From assembly GCF_964186585.1 (NCBI RefSeq), contig NZ_OZ075067.1:2852001-2916000 (forward strand): a DNA stretch of 64,000 nt, given 5' to 3'. This DNA is from Microbacterium sp. MM2322. Lineage in GTDB: Bacteria > Actinomycetota > Actinomycetes > Actinomycetales > Microbacteriaceae. Position numbers and translations under genes: made by a program. The notes under the pieces are model-generated. The model was not told where the DNA came from. It searched no databases and was given only the letters and a program-made list of their open reading frames with translations. Below, piece by piece: positions 36,530 through 45,164 of the stretch (its first letter is position 1; each line of letters starts with the position of its first letter).

Positions 36530-39474
36530 CCGCCCCCGTCTTCGACGTCGCCCGCATCGGGCCCGGCGAGGGCTCGGTCGCTCCGCGGACCCGGCTGCGA
36601 TCCGACGCCCCCAGCCAGTCGCTCGACGGTCGCTGGAGCTTCCGTCTCTCCCCCTCGCCCGCGCTCGCGCCGCACGACGGCTGGACGAAGGGCGAGACCG
36701 ACGGCTGGGACCAGATCAGCGTCCCCGCGCACTGGAACATGAGCGGCTTCGGCACCCCCGCGTACTCGAATGTGCAGTTCCCGTTCCCCATCGACCCGCC
36801 CCACCCGCCCGACGAGAACCCCGTCGGCGACTACGTGCGCCGGATCGACGTCGACGGCGCGATCCGACAGGTGACGGATGCCGGGGGCCGCGTGCTCCTG
36901 CGCTTCGACGGGATCGAGTCGGCCGCCGACGTCTTCGTCAACGGCACGCGCCTCGGCTCGACCCGGGGCAGCCGCCTGACGCACGAGTTCGACGTCACCG
37001 ACCACCTCACCGGCACCGGGGACGTCGTCGCCGTGCGCGTCGCGCAGTTCTCGGACGGGACCTACCTCGAGAACCAGGACATGTGGTGGCTGCCGGGCAT
37101 CTTCCGGAGCGTCACCCTGCTCGCCCGCCCCGTCGGCGGCATCGACGACGCGGTCGTCACGGGCGACTTCGACTACGAGACCGGGCGGGGTGCGGTCGAG
37201 GTCACCACGTCGGCCGACGCCGTTCTCGAGATCCGCGAGCTCGGCCTCCGCGCCGAGGTCCCCGCCGGGCGCAGCACGGTCGACGCGGGCGAGGTCGGGC
37301 CTTGGTCCGCCGAGACGCCGCGCCTCTACACCGCGACCCTCCGCACGGCATCCGAGACCGTGTCGGTGCGCATCGGCTTCCGCCGTGTCCGCGCCGACGA
37401 CGGCGTGCTGACGCTTAACGGGCGCCCGATCATGCTCCGCGGCGTGAACCGTCACGAGCACGACCCCGACCGCGGGCGGGTGCACACGACCGAGCTCGCG
37501 CGGCGCGACCTCGTGCTCATGAAGCAGCACAACATCAACGCGGTCCGGACGTCCCACTACCCGCCGCATCCGGAGCTCCTCGACCTCGCCGACGAGCTCG
37601 GCCTGTACGTCATCGACGAGTGCGACCTCGAGACGCACGAGTACGAGTACGTGTCGTGGCGCGGCAACCCGAGCGACGACCCGGCGTGGGAGGCATCCTT
37701 CGTCGACCGCATCCGTCGCACCGTCACGCGCGACCGCACCCACCCGAGCGTCATCATGTGGTCGCTCGGCAACGAGTCGGGCGCCGGCTGCAACATCCGC
37801 GCGATGGCGCGGTGGGTGCGCGAGAACGACGACACCCGCCTCATCCACTACGAAGGCGACCACTCCAGCCGCGACACCGACGTGTACTCGCGGATGTACG
37901 CCTCTCACGACGAGGTCCGGCAGATCGGCGAGGAGGCGGACGAGATCGCACCCGCCGACATCGGCGCGGCCGAGCTGCGGCGCCGGTCGCTGCCGTTCGT
38001 GCACTGCGAGTTCGGCCACGCGATGGGCAACAGCCCCGGCGGGGTGAAGGAGTACTGGGAGCTCTACGAGCGCTTCCCGCGCCTCGCGGGTGGGTTCATC
38101 TGGGAGTGGATCGAGCACGCGATCGCCGTCGAGGACGAGCACGGCCGGCGCGCCTTCCGCTACGGCGGCGACTTCGGCGAATCGGTCCACGACCACAACT
38201 TCGTGATCGACGGCCTCATCAGCGCCGACCGCGACGTCCGCCCCGGCCTCGTCGACTACGCCGCGATCATCGCGCCCGTCGTGATCAGCGTCGACGGCGA
38301 CCGTCGCGGCATCCGTCTCGAGAACCGTTACGACCACGTCGACACGACCCACCTCGCCTTCCGCTGGCGGCGCGAGGTGGACGGTGAGGTCGTGGCACGG
38401 GGCGAACTCGACGTGCCCGCGATCGCGCCGCGGCAGCGCGGAGTCGTGGCGCTTCCCGCCGAGGCGCGCGCGGTCTCCGCCTCGAGCGTCGCCGACGTGC
38501 TGACGATCGACGCCGTGCTCCGCGACGCGACGAGCTGGGCCACGGCCGGCCACGTGGTCGCGACGGGCCAGCGGGTGGATGCCGGGGCTCCCCGCGTGGG
38601 TGCGCCGGCAGCCCCCGACCAGGGCGGCTTCGACCGGCGCGGTCGGCCGCTGCGACTCGGCTCGCTCGACGTGGTCGAGGGCCCCGGCATCGGGATCTGG
38701 CGCGCGCCGACCGACAACGACCTCTTCCCCGGGTGGGACGAACCGACCCTGCCGCCGATGGCAGAGCGGTGGGCGCTCGCGCGGATCGACCGGATGCAGA
38801 CCCGCGTCCGCGGCATCCACTCGGACGCCGCTGCCCTCGTCGTCGACACGCGCGTCGGCGCGCCCTCGTTCGACAGCGGCGTCGATGCGCTGTGGCGCTG
38901 GTCCGACGTACCCGAGGGCCGGCTGCTCGAACTCGACCTCCGCAGCATCGGGTCGTGGGACAACGCCTGGATCGAGAAGGCGCCGTTCGCGTGGACCGTC
39001 GACTGGGCCCGCCTCGGCATCGACGTGGCCTTCGCGGGAGCCCCGGTGGGCATGGAGTTCGCGGGTTACGGCCCGGGGCCGAGCTACCCCGACACCGATT
39101 CGGGCGTGCACTTCGGGTGGTTCGAGGCCGGCGCCGACGAGCTCGTCACCCCGCACGTCCGCCCGCAGGAGAGCGGATCGCGCCGAGGCGTGCGGACCGC
39201 CGTCATCCGGACCACCGAGGGCGCCGTCCGCGTGAGTGTCGTCGGCGGCGAGGCCCTCGATTCCGGTGTCGCACTCACCGTCTCGCCGTGGGACCGGACG
39301 ACCCTCAGCATGACCTCCCACGCGTCGCTCCTGCCGACGCCGACCGCCACGCACGTGTCGATCGACATCGCGCAGTCGGGCGTCGGCACGGCCACGTGCG
39401 GACCGGGCGTGCTGCCGCGGCACCGTCTGCCCGCGCGCGACGCGTCGTTCGCGCTGCTGTTCGAGGCGGTGTAG
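36526..39474 (+). CDS. GH2 beta-galactosidase (LacZ type)
   Basis: 982 aa, the length of E. coli LacZ. Sugar-binding, immunoglobulin-like and TIM-barrel domains are in order. The acid/base Glu is in SLGNESGAG (about residue 417). The nucleophile Glu is in FVHCEFGHAMGNSPGG (about 496). The C-terminal small-chain domain shows IWRAPTDND. No signal peptide, so it acts on imported galactosides. Genomic coupling with an amino-sugar kinase and NagB points to substrates in which galactose is linked to GlcNAc or GlcN, rather than plain lactose (inference). Confidence 0.94.
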   Translation: MTAPVFDVARIGPGEGSVAPRTRLRSDAPSQSLDGRWSFRLSPSPALAPHDGWTKGETDGWDQISVPAHWNMSGFGTPAYSNVQFPFPIDPPHPPDENPVGDYVRRIDVDGAIRQVTDAGGRVLLRFDGIESAADVFVNGTRLGSTRGSRLTHEFDVTDHLTGTGDVVAVRVAQFSDGTYLENQDMWWLPGIFRSVTLLARPVGGIDDAVVTGDFDYETGRGAVEVTTSADAVLEIRELGLRAEVPAGRSTVDAGEVGPWSAETPRLYTATLRTASETVSVRIGFRRVRADDGVLTLNGRPIMLRGVNRHEHDPDRGRVHTTELARRDLVLMKQHNINAVRTSHYPPHPELLDLADELGLYVIDECDLETHEYEYVSWRGNPSDDPAWEASFVDRIRRTVTRDRTHPSVIMWSLGNESGAGCNIRAMARWVRENDDTRLIHYEGDHSSRDTDVYSRMYASHDEVRQIGEEADEIAPADIGAAELRRRSLPFVHCEFGHAMGNSPGGVKEYWELYERFPRLAGGFIWEWIEHAIAVEDEHGRRAFRYGGDFGESVHDHNFVIDGLISADRDVRPGLVDYAAIIAPVVISVDGDRRGIRLENRYDHVDTTHLAFRWRREVDGEVVARGELDVPAIAPRQRGVVALPAEARAVSASSVADVLTIDAVLRDATSWATAGHVVATGQRVDAGAPRVGAPAAPDQGGFDRRGRPLRLGSLDVVEGPGIGIWRAPTDNDLFPGWDEPTLPPMAERWALARIDRMQTRVRGIHSDAAALVVDTRVGAPSFDSGVDALWRWSDVPEGRLLELDLRSIGSWDNAWIEKAPFAWTVDWARLGIDVAFAGAPVGMEFAGYGPGPSYPDTDSGVHFGWFEAGADELVTPHVRPQESGSRRGVRTAVIRTTEGAVRVSVVGGEALDSGVALTVSPWDRTTLSMTSHASLLPTPTATHVSIDIAQSGVGTATCGPGVLPRHRLPARDASFALLFEAV

Positions 39475-39480
39475 CCGGGG

Positions 39481-39999
39481 TCAGTCGCGGGGCCAGGATG
39501 CTGCGAGCTTGCCGAGCAGCCGGACGAGTTCCGCGCGCTCCTCGTCGCTGAAATCGGCGAGCGCCGCGGAGAGGCGCTCCCGTCGCTCGCCGCGGAAGTC
39601 GCCCGCTCGCCGCCGCCCCTCGGAGGTCAGCGCGATGCGCGTGCGTCGAGCGTCGTCGGGGTCGGCGTCGCGTTGGGCGAGTCGCAGCTCGACGGCCTGC
39701 TGCACCAGGCGGGATGCCCGGGGCTGATCGACGCCGATGGTCTCCGCGATCTCGCTCACCGAGAGGGGCTGCTCGGCGTGCACGAGTGCGTCGAGCAGGC
39801 GGATGCGTGCGGGGGCCCCCGCGAGCCTGGCGGCCGGGCCGAAGCCGCGCTCGCCCCGCATCCACGGCGGGCCGGGCATGTCCGCGTGGGGACCGTGCGC
39901 GTGAGGCCCACCGGGGTGGTGGCGCCGATGCGGTCCTCGACCGCGCATCTGCGCGAAGGCGGCGAGCAGGGCGTCGAGGTCGCCGGTCGGGTCGGTCAC
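39481..39999 (-). CDS. MarR-family regulator with His-rich N terminus
   Basis: 172 aa. Winged helix-turn-helix at about 60-130 (PLSVSEIAETIGVDQPRASRLVQQAVEL; DARRTRIALTSEGRRR). Before it, residues 20-45 are packed with His, Pro and Gly (RRHHPGGPHAHGPHADMPG), which could bind a metal. It is divergent from a second His/Gly-rich protein; the 144 bp between the starts carry a cluster of CATGTCA/TGACATG half-sites, strongly suggesting autoregulation. Convergent with the GH2 gene (6-bp gap). Confidence 0.88.
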   Translation of the reverse strand: MTDPTGDLDALLAAFAQMRGRGPHRRHHPGGPHAHGPHADMPGPPWMRGERGFGPAARLAGAPARIRLLDALVHAEQPLSVSEIAETIGVDQPRASRLVQQAVELRLAQRDADPDDARRTRIALTSEGRRRAGDFRGERRERLSAALADFSDEERAELVRLLGKLAASWPRD

Positions 40000-40028
40000 C
40001 CCTCGACGATACCGCGTCGAGCCGGATA

Positions 40029-40094
40029 CATGTCACTTGACATGCGTCGGCATTGCATGTCACACTGCATGTACTTGCACCATGACATGCAATG
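40029..40094. promoter_or_regulatory. Operator cluster of CATGTCA/TGACATG half-sites
   Basis: CATGTCACTTGACATG at 40029-40044 is an inverted repeat with 7-bp arms and a 2-bp spacer. CATTGCATGTCA (40051-40062) and TGACATGCAATG (40083-40094) form a perfect 12-bp inverted repeat. Related GCATGTACTTGCA lies between. The cluster is in the divergent promoter of the MarR gene and the His-rich gene, and is the likely MarR binding region. Confidence 0.8.
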
Positions 40095-40143
40095 GTCATC
40101 ACGGACAGTCCGTCGGTGACACGACGTCCCGAAAGGACACCCC

Positions 40144-40647
40144 ATGAACACCTCAACCAACGACACCCTCGGATTCCGCCTCAAGCTCGTCCACCGCCTC
40201 TGGGCGCGCGAGCTGCACGACAAGCGGGTCGAGGCCGGCCCCGATGCACGACGCGACGAGATCGTCGCCGCCGTGCAGGCCCGCGTCTCTGCCGCCGTCC
40301 CCGAGGAGGACTACGACACCCTGCTGCGCTCGCTCGACGCGATCGCACGGGAACTCGGCTGGGACGAATCCCAGCCGATGCCTCCCCGCCCTGATCGCGG
40401 CCACCGGCGCGGCCCGTTCGGACGCGGCTTCGGTCGCGGGTTCGGCGCCGGATTCGGACCCGGGTTCGGTCCCGGCCACCGGTTCGCGCACTCCGACGCC
40501 GAGCACGACGAGCCCCACGGGCACGGCCACCACGGTCACCACGGCCGCGGCTGCGGCGAGCGGCGCGGTTCCGCGCAGCATCCCGCCGTCGCCGAGGCCT
40601 TCGAGCGCGGCTTCAGCCGCGGCTACGAGCAGGCCCAGCGCGACTGA
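40144..40647 (+). CDS. His/Gly-rich protein of unknown function
   Basis: 167 aa. Residues 1-80 are a helical domain (LVHRLWARELHDKRVEAG, YDTLLRSLDAIARELGWD). Residues 85-120 repeat FGRGFGxGFGPGFGPG. Residues 120-140 hold a His cluster (HGHGHHGHHGRGCG), and the C-terminal helix has FERGFSRGYEQ. The His cluster suggests metal binding. GAAAGGA precedes the start. It shares its promoter region with the His-rich MarR regulator, so the two probably form a regulator/effector pair. No family recognised. Confidence 0.75.
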   Translation: MNTSTNDTLGFRLKLVHRLWARELHDKRVEAGPDARRDEIVAAVQARVSAAVPEEDYDTLLRSLDAIARELGWDESQPMPPRPDRGHRRGPFGRGFGRGFGAGFGPGFGPGHRFAHSDAEHDEPHGHGHHGHHGRGCGERRGSAQHPAVAEAFERGFSRGYEQAQRD

Positions 40648-40653
40648 TCGTGG

Positions 40654-41259
40654 TCAGTTCCCCTTCGCGCCGGCGTCGGACGATCCGACGTCGGTGCGGT
40701 GGAAGTTCTGGAACGAACGGGATGCCGTCGGCCCCCGCTGCCCCTGGTACCGGTTCTTGTACGGGCCGGTGCCGTAGGGGTTCTCGGCGGGCGAGGTCAG
40801 GCGGAAGAAGCAGAACTGCCCGATCTTCATGCCGGGCCACAGCTTGATCGGCAGGGTCGCGACGTTGGCGAGCTCGAGCGTCACGTGACCCGAGAACCCG
40901 GGGTCGATGAACCCCGCGGTCGAGTGGGTGATGAGCCCCAGGCGGCCGAGCGAGCTCTTGCCCTCGAGGCGTGCCGCGACGTCGTCGGGCAGGGTGATCT
41001 GCTCGAACGTCGCCCCGAGCGCGAACTCGCCGGGGTGCAGGATGAACGGCTCGTCGGGCGCGACCTCGATGAGGCGCGTCAGCTCGGGCTGATCCTCGGC
41101 CGGGTCGATGAACGGGTACTTGTGGTTGTCGAACAACCGGAAGTACCGATCGAGCCGCACGTCGACGCTCGAGGGCTGGACCATCGCCGGGTCCCACGGG
41201 TCGAGGCCGATACGGCCACCGTCGATCTCGAGCCGGATGTCACGATCGCTGAGCAGCAC
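40654..41259 (-). CDS. dcd: dCTP deaminase
   Basis: 201 aa, full length. Characteristic blocks: [22 protein letters not shown], the phosphate-binding [30 protein letters not shown] (catalytic Glu follows) and [10 protein letters not shown]. Makes dUMP or dUTP from dCTP; the mycobacterial enzyme is bifunctional and gives dUMP directly. Transcribed alone on the minus strand; its stop is 7 bp from that of the convergent His-rich gene. Confidence 0.96.
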   Translation of the reverse strand: MLLSDRDIRLEIDGGRIGLDPWDPAMVQPSSVDVRLDRYFRLFDNHKYPFIDPAEDQPELTRLIEVAPDEPFILHPGEFALGATFEQITLPDDVAARLEGKSSLGRLGLITHSTAGFIDPGFSGHVTLELANVATLPIKLWPGMKIGQFCFFRLTSPAENPYGTGPYKNRYQGQRGPTASRSFQNFHRTDVGSSDAGAKGN

Positions 41260-41326
41260 GCGGCCAGCCTACTGGCCGCGGCCCGCCCGCATGCCCGCGC
41301 GTCCGGCCGCTCGGCTACCTGCCGAA

Positions 41327-41395
41327 TGCACGACCGCCGGGGCGTGTGTTGTCACCACGGGGCTTCGAGGCCACAGCAGCCCCACCGGTCGTGCA
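41327..41395. other. Strong nested inverted repeat between dcd and the GH42 gene
   Basis: Perfect 10-bp outer arms TGCACGACCG (41327-41336) and CGGTCGTGCA (41386-41395), with an inner 6-bp hairpin GGGGCT (41359-41364) / AGCCCC (41378-41383). It lies 19 bp beyond the GH42 stop, within a 155-bp gap that also holds the dcd promoter. Could be a GH42 terminator or a structured RNA. Confidence 0.6.
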
Positions 41396-41414
41396 CACGT
41401 CACCGGGCCGCGCG

Positions 41415-43436
41415 TCAGCGCGCGCTGCGGACGACCGAGATGCTGCGCGGCGGGACGACGACACCGGATGCCGCAGCCTCCCCGACGAGCACGTCGCCGA
41501 CCACCGGCGCCACGACCTCGTCGTCAGTGCGGTTCGAGAGGAACACGTACCGGGCGGCGGCATCCCCGCGCTCGATGACATCGAGTCGGCCGGCGGCGGA
41601 CCGCGGATCACCGGCAAGCGCCTCCAGCCCGAGGCCCGCGAGCACCACCCGCACGCCGTCCCGCCCGATGTCAGCCGAGACATACGTCGCGCTTCCGCCG
41701 CCGGCCAGGCGCCGGCGCGTGACCGCGGCCGCCCCCGCGAGGTCTCCCTCGGTGTAGGTGTCGAGCACCTCGACGTCGTCGCCGACGTGGACGATCCGCT
41801 CGGTCCAGCCGCGGGCCACGGCTCCCGAGGCGAGCGCGACCTGCTCGTCCGGGAGCAGCGGCACGAACTCCTCGACGAGGATGCCGAGCATCTCGCGCAG
41901 CGCCCCGGGGTATCCGCCGAGCCAGACGCGGTCGTTGGCGTCGACGATGCCGGAGAAGTACGTCGTGACGAGGTGGCCACCGGCATCCGTGTACGCCTCG
42001 AGACGCGCACGCAACTCGGACGGCATGACGTGGAGCACCGGCGCGATCAGCACCTCGTATCCCTCGAACGATGCGCCGACAGGGATGACGTCCGCGCGGA
42101 CGCCGAGGTCGAGGAGCGCGCGGTACCAGGCGAGGGTCTCGTCGTCGTAGGCGGGCGAGTCCGACGGGTGCGCGTCGCGCCCGCTGACCCACCACGACTC
42201 GTAGTCGAAGACGATCGCGACGCGCGCCTTCTCGCGGCGCGAGCCGTGCACGGGCGACAGGTCGCGGAGCGCGCCGCCGAGCGCGACGACGTCGCGGAAG
42301 ACGCGGCTGTTCTCACCCGCGTGCGGCACCATGCCGGAGTGGTACCGCTCGCCGCCGGCGCGCGACTGGCGCCACTGGAAGTAGCAGACGGCGTCGGCGC
42401 CGTGTCCGACGTGGGTCAGCGCATCGCGGACGAGCTCACCCGAGCGTTTGGGCGGGTTCACTTCGCGCCAGTTCACGGCGCTCGTCGCGTGCTCCATGAG
42501 GAACCAGGGCAGACCACCGGCGATGTTGCCGGTGAGGTTCGCCCAGAACGACAGGTCGTCGCGGCCGTGCTCACCCGGGCGCAGGTAGTGGTCGTTCGAG
42601 ACGAAGTCGACGTCGGGCACCCACGACGGGTAGTCGATGTCGCGGACGTTCTGCGCGACCATGAAGTTCGTCGTCAGCGGGATGCCGGGGGTCACCTCGG
42701 CGAGCACGGCGGCTTCGGCGCGGAGGTGGTCACGGACGGCATCCGACGAGAAGCGCTCGAAGTCGAGCTGCTGCCCGGGGTTGCGGATCGTGGGCGCCGA
42801 GCGAGGCGGCAGGATCTCGTCCCACTCCTCGTAGTGCTGGGACCAGAACGCCGTGCCCCACGCGTCGTTGAGGGCGTCGATCGTGCCGTACCGGGCTTCG
42901 AGCCAGACGCGGAACGCGCGGGCGGCGTCGTCGGAGTAGTCGTAGAGGTTGTGGCATCCGAGCTCGTTCGAGATGTGCCACGCGACGACGGCGGGGTGGT
43001 CGCCGTACCGCTCGGCGAGCGCCCGGACGAGACGCAACGCGTATTCACGGAACACGGGCGACGTGGGCCGCCAGTGCTGGCGCGCGCCCGGCCAGAGGAT
43101 CGTGCCGTCGACGGTCTGCGGCAGGATCTCGGGATGCCGCCGGGCCATCCACGACGGCGGCGAGGCGGTCGCGGTGGCGAGGTCGACGTCGATGCCGTTC
43201 GCGTGCAGCAGGTCGATGATGTCGTCGAGCCACGCGAAGTCCCACTCACCGGGGCGCGGTTCGAGCAGTCCCCACGAGAAGATGCCGAGCGAGACGATGT
43301 TGACGCCCGCCTCGCGCATGAGTCGGACGTCGTCGTCCCAGACCTCGCGCGGCCACTGCTCGGGGTTGTAGTCGGCGCCGTAGCGCATGGTCCCGGGCTC
43401 CTGCGAGCCGTCCTTCACCCAGCGATAGTTCTGCAC
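41415..43436 (-). CDS. GH42 beta-galactosidase
   Basis: 673 aa. TIM-barrel start MRYGADYNPEQWP, acid/base Glu in WHISNELG (about 158), nucleophile Glu in FLMEHATSAVNW (about 315), followed by the trimerisation domain and a C-terminal beta domain. GH42 enzymes act on short beta-galactosides, including arabinogalactan or milk oligosaccharide fragments, in the cytoplasm. Divergent from a TetR regulator with a palindrome in between. It is a second beta-galactosidase within 5 kb of the GH2 enzyme, which implies separate substrates or induction. Confidence 0.94.
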   Translation of the reverse strand: MQNYRWVKDGSQEPGTMRYGADYNPEQWPREVWDDDVRLMREAGVNIVSLGIFSWGLLEPRPGEWDFAWLDDIIDLLHANGIDVDLATATASPPSWMARRHPEILPQTVDGTILWPGARQHWRPTSPVFREYALRLVRALAERYGDHPAVVAWHISNELGCHNLYDYSDDAARAFRVWLEARYGTIDALNDAWGTAFWSQHYEEWDEILPPRSAPTIRNPGQQLDFERFSSDAVRDHLRAEAAVLAEVTPGIPLTTNFMVAQNVRDIDYPSWVPDVDFVSNDHYLRPGEHGRDDLSFWANLTGNIAGGLPWFLMEHATSAVNWREVNPPKRSGELVRDALTHVGHGADAVCYFQWRQSRAGGERYHSGMVPHAGENSRVFRDVVALGGALRDLSPVHGSRREKARVAIVFDYESWWVSGRDAHPSDSPAYDDETLAWYRALLDLGVRADVIPVGASFEGYEVLIAPVLHVMPSELRARLEAYTDAGGHLVTTYFSGIVDANDRVWLGGYPGALREMLGILVEEFVPLLPDEQVALASGAVARGWTERIVHVGDDVEVLDTYTEGDLAGAAAVTRRRLAGGGSATYVSADIGRDGVRVVLAGLGLEALAGDPRSAAGRLDVIERGDAAARYVFLSNRTDDEVVAPVVGDVLVGEAAASGVVVPPRSISVVRSAR

Positions 43437-43458
43437 GCAACCACGCTAGCTCAAAAAC

Positions 43459-43470
43459 GTGCACCTGCAC
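43459..43470. promoter_or_regulatory. Candidate TetR operator in GH42/TetR divergent promoter
   Basis: GTGCACCTGCAC, inverted repeat with 5-bp arms and a 2-bp spacer, within the AT-richer context AAAAC...GGTTT. It is 23 bp before the GH42 start and 27 bp before the TetR start. Confidence 0.5.
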
Positions 43471-43496
43471 GGTTTCGCGTGATCTAGTGTTCGACT

Positions 43497-44090
43497 ATGA
43501 CCGATGCACCGGCCCGCGGACCGTACGCGAAGTCCGCCGCGCGGCGCAGCGAGATCATCGCGACCGCCACGGCCGTCTTCGGCACGCACGGGTACCGCGG
43601 CGGATCGCTCCGGCAGATCGCGAAGCAGCTCGATCTCGGCCTGACGACCGTCATGCACCACTTCCCCACGAAGGTGTCGCTCCTCGCCGCGGTCCTCTCG
43701 CAGGAGGATGCCGCCGACACGGACTTCCTCGACCGATCCGCCCGCGACGGCTTCATCCCGACGGTGCTCGCGATCGTCGAGCGGAACATCGGCCGGCGCG
43801 AGCTCGTCCGCATGTTCACCGTGGTGCAGGCCGAGGCGACCCACGCCGACCACGAGGCGCACGCGTGGCTGCAGGCGCGCTACGCGTCGGTGATCCCCGA
43901 CTACCGCGATGCGATCGAGCACGACCGCTCGCTCGGTCGCCTGGCGACGACGCAGGACGCGACGATGCTCGCGGATCTCGTCATCGGCACGTGGGAGGGC
44001 ATCCAGGTGCGCTGGCTCGCCGACGACACCGATCCGGTCGCCGCGATGCATGTCGCGCTCGAGGCACTGCTCCAGCCGACGGCGGGCTGA
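43497..44090 (+). CDS. TetR-family transcriptional regulator
   Basis: 197 aa. N-terminal helix-turn-helix IIATATAVFGTHGYRGGSLRQIAKQLDLGLTTVMHHF in its usual place (about 18-60); the C-terminal ligand domain is all helical and not diagnostic. Divergent from GH42, 60 bp between starts, so it most likely represses that gene. Ends 6 bp before the convergent alcohol dehydrogenase stop. Confidence 0.9.
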   Translation: MTDAPARGPYAKSAARRSEIIATATAVFGTHGYRGGSLRQIAKQLDLGLTTVMHHFPTKVSLLAAVLSQEDAADTDFLDRSARDGFIPTVLAIVERNIGRRELVRMFTVVQAEATHADHEAHAWLQARYASVIPDYRDAIEHDRSLGRLATTQDATMLADLVIGTWEGIQVRWLADDTDPVAAMHVALEALLQPTAG

Positions 44091-44096
44091 CCGCGA

Positions 44097-45134
44097 TCAG
44101 CGGCGCGGGTCGATCATCGTCATCCCGGCGGGCGACGCCGAGTCCATGACCGGCAGGAGCTCGGCTGCCTGCTCGAGCGACACCGTCCGCTCGATGAGGT
44201 CCTGCGGGCGGAGCGTTCCACGGACGATGAGCTGCAGCATCCCGGGATAGTCCTCGGCCGCCATGCCGTGACTGCCGAGGAGGTCGAGCTCCCACGCGAT
44301 GGCGCGCGCGAGCGGTGCAGGGGTGAGACCGGATGCCGAGGGCAGCAGCCCGACCTGCACGTGCCGGCCGCGGCGGCGGAGGCTGTGGATCGCGTCGGCG
44401 CAGGTCTGCTCGCTGCCGACGGCGTCGACGGAGACGTGCGCGCCGCCACCGGTGAGCGCATTGACGGCCGCGGGAACGTCGCTGCCGTCGGCGACGATGA
44501 CCTCGTCTGCACCCAGCGACCGCGCGACGTCGAGCGCCGCGGTCGAGCGGTCGACGGCGACGACCTTCGCGCCGAGCGCCTTCGCGATCATGACGGCGCT
44601 GAGTCCGACGCCGCCCGCCCCGACGATGACGACCCACTCGTCCGTTGTCAGACGGGCGCGCGACGTGAGCGCGCGATAGGCGGTGGCGAAGCGGCATCCG
44701 AGTGCAGCGGCAGAGGCGAACGAGATCGACGCGGGGACGGCGACGAGGTTGCGGTCGGCGGCGTGGACGACCACTCGCTCGGCGAACGATCCCCCGTGGG
44801 TGAACCCGGGCTGCTGCTGGTGGGGGCACACCTGCGCGTTGCCGCTGAGGCACCATTCGCACCGGCCGCATCCGCAGACGAACGGCACGGTCACGCGATC
44901 GCCGACCGTCCAGCGTTCGACGCCCGAGCCGACCTGGGCGACGATGCCGGCCAGCTCGTGGCCCGGGATGTGCGGCAGCGCGATGTCGTCGTGCCCTGCC
45001 CAGGCGTGCCAGTCGCTGCGGCAGAGGCCCGTCGCGTGGACCTCGATGACGGCGCCGCCCTCGGGGGCGGTCGGCTCGGGCACCTCGGTGACCACGAGGG
45101 GTCCTGCGATCTCTGCCATCACCATCGCGCGCAT
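44097..45134 (-). CDS. Zinc-dependent medium-chain alcohol dehydrogenase
   Basis: 345 aa. Catalytic zinc ligands in GLCRSDWHAW and PGHELAG; structural zinc site with four cysteines in CGCGRCEWCLSGNAQVC; Rossmann motif GAGGVGLSAV (about 168) for NAD(P). Overall close to sorbitol/threonine-type dehydrogenases that oxidise secondary alcohols or sugar alcohols. Substrate unknown. A second ATG at codon 3 (45128) is possible. Confidence 0.9.
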   Translation of the reverse strand: MRAMVMAEIAGPLVVTEVPEPTAPEGGAVIEVHATGLCRSDWHAWAGHDDIALPHIPGHELAGIVAQVGSGVERWTVGDRVTVPFVCGCGRCEWCLSGNAQVCPHQQQPGFTHGGSFAERVVVHAADRNLVAVPASISFASAAALGCRFATAYRALTSRARLTTDEWVVIVGAGGVGLSAVMIAKALGAKVVAVDRSTAALDVARSLGADEVIVADGSDVPAAVNALTGGGAHVSVDAVGSEQTCADAIHSLRRRGRHVQVGLLPSASGLTPAPLARAIAWELDLLGSHGMAAEDYPGMLQLIVRGTLRPQDLIERTVSLEQAAELLPVMDSASPAGMTMIDPRR

Positions 45135-45164
45135 GCCTCGATTCTGCCGCGCGGCGGTGGTGCG

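Noticed and set aside
36112..39423. 1103-codon open frame on the minus strand opposite nagB and the GH2 gene
   Set aside because: It is the antisense shadow of strongly supported genes in very GC-rich DNA. Its translation is a monotonous Arg/Gly/Val/Asp mix with no motif.
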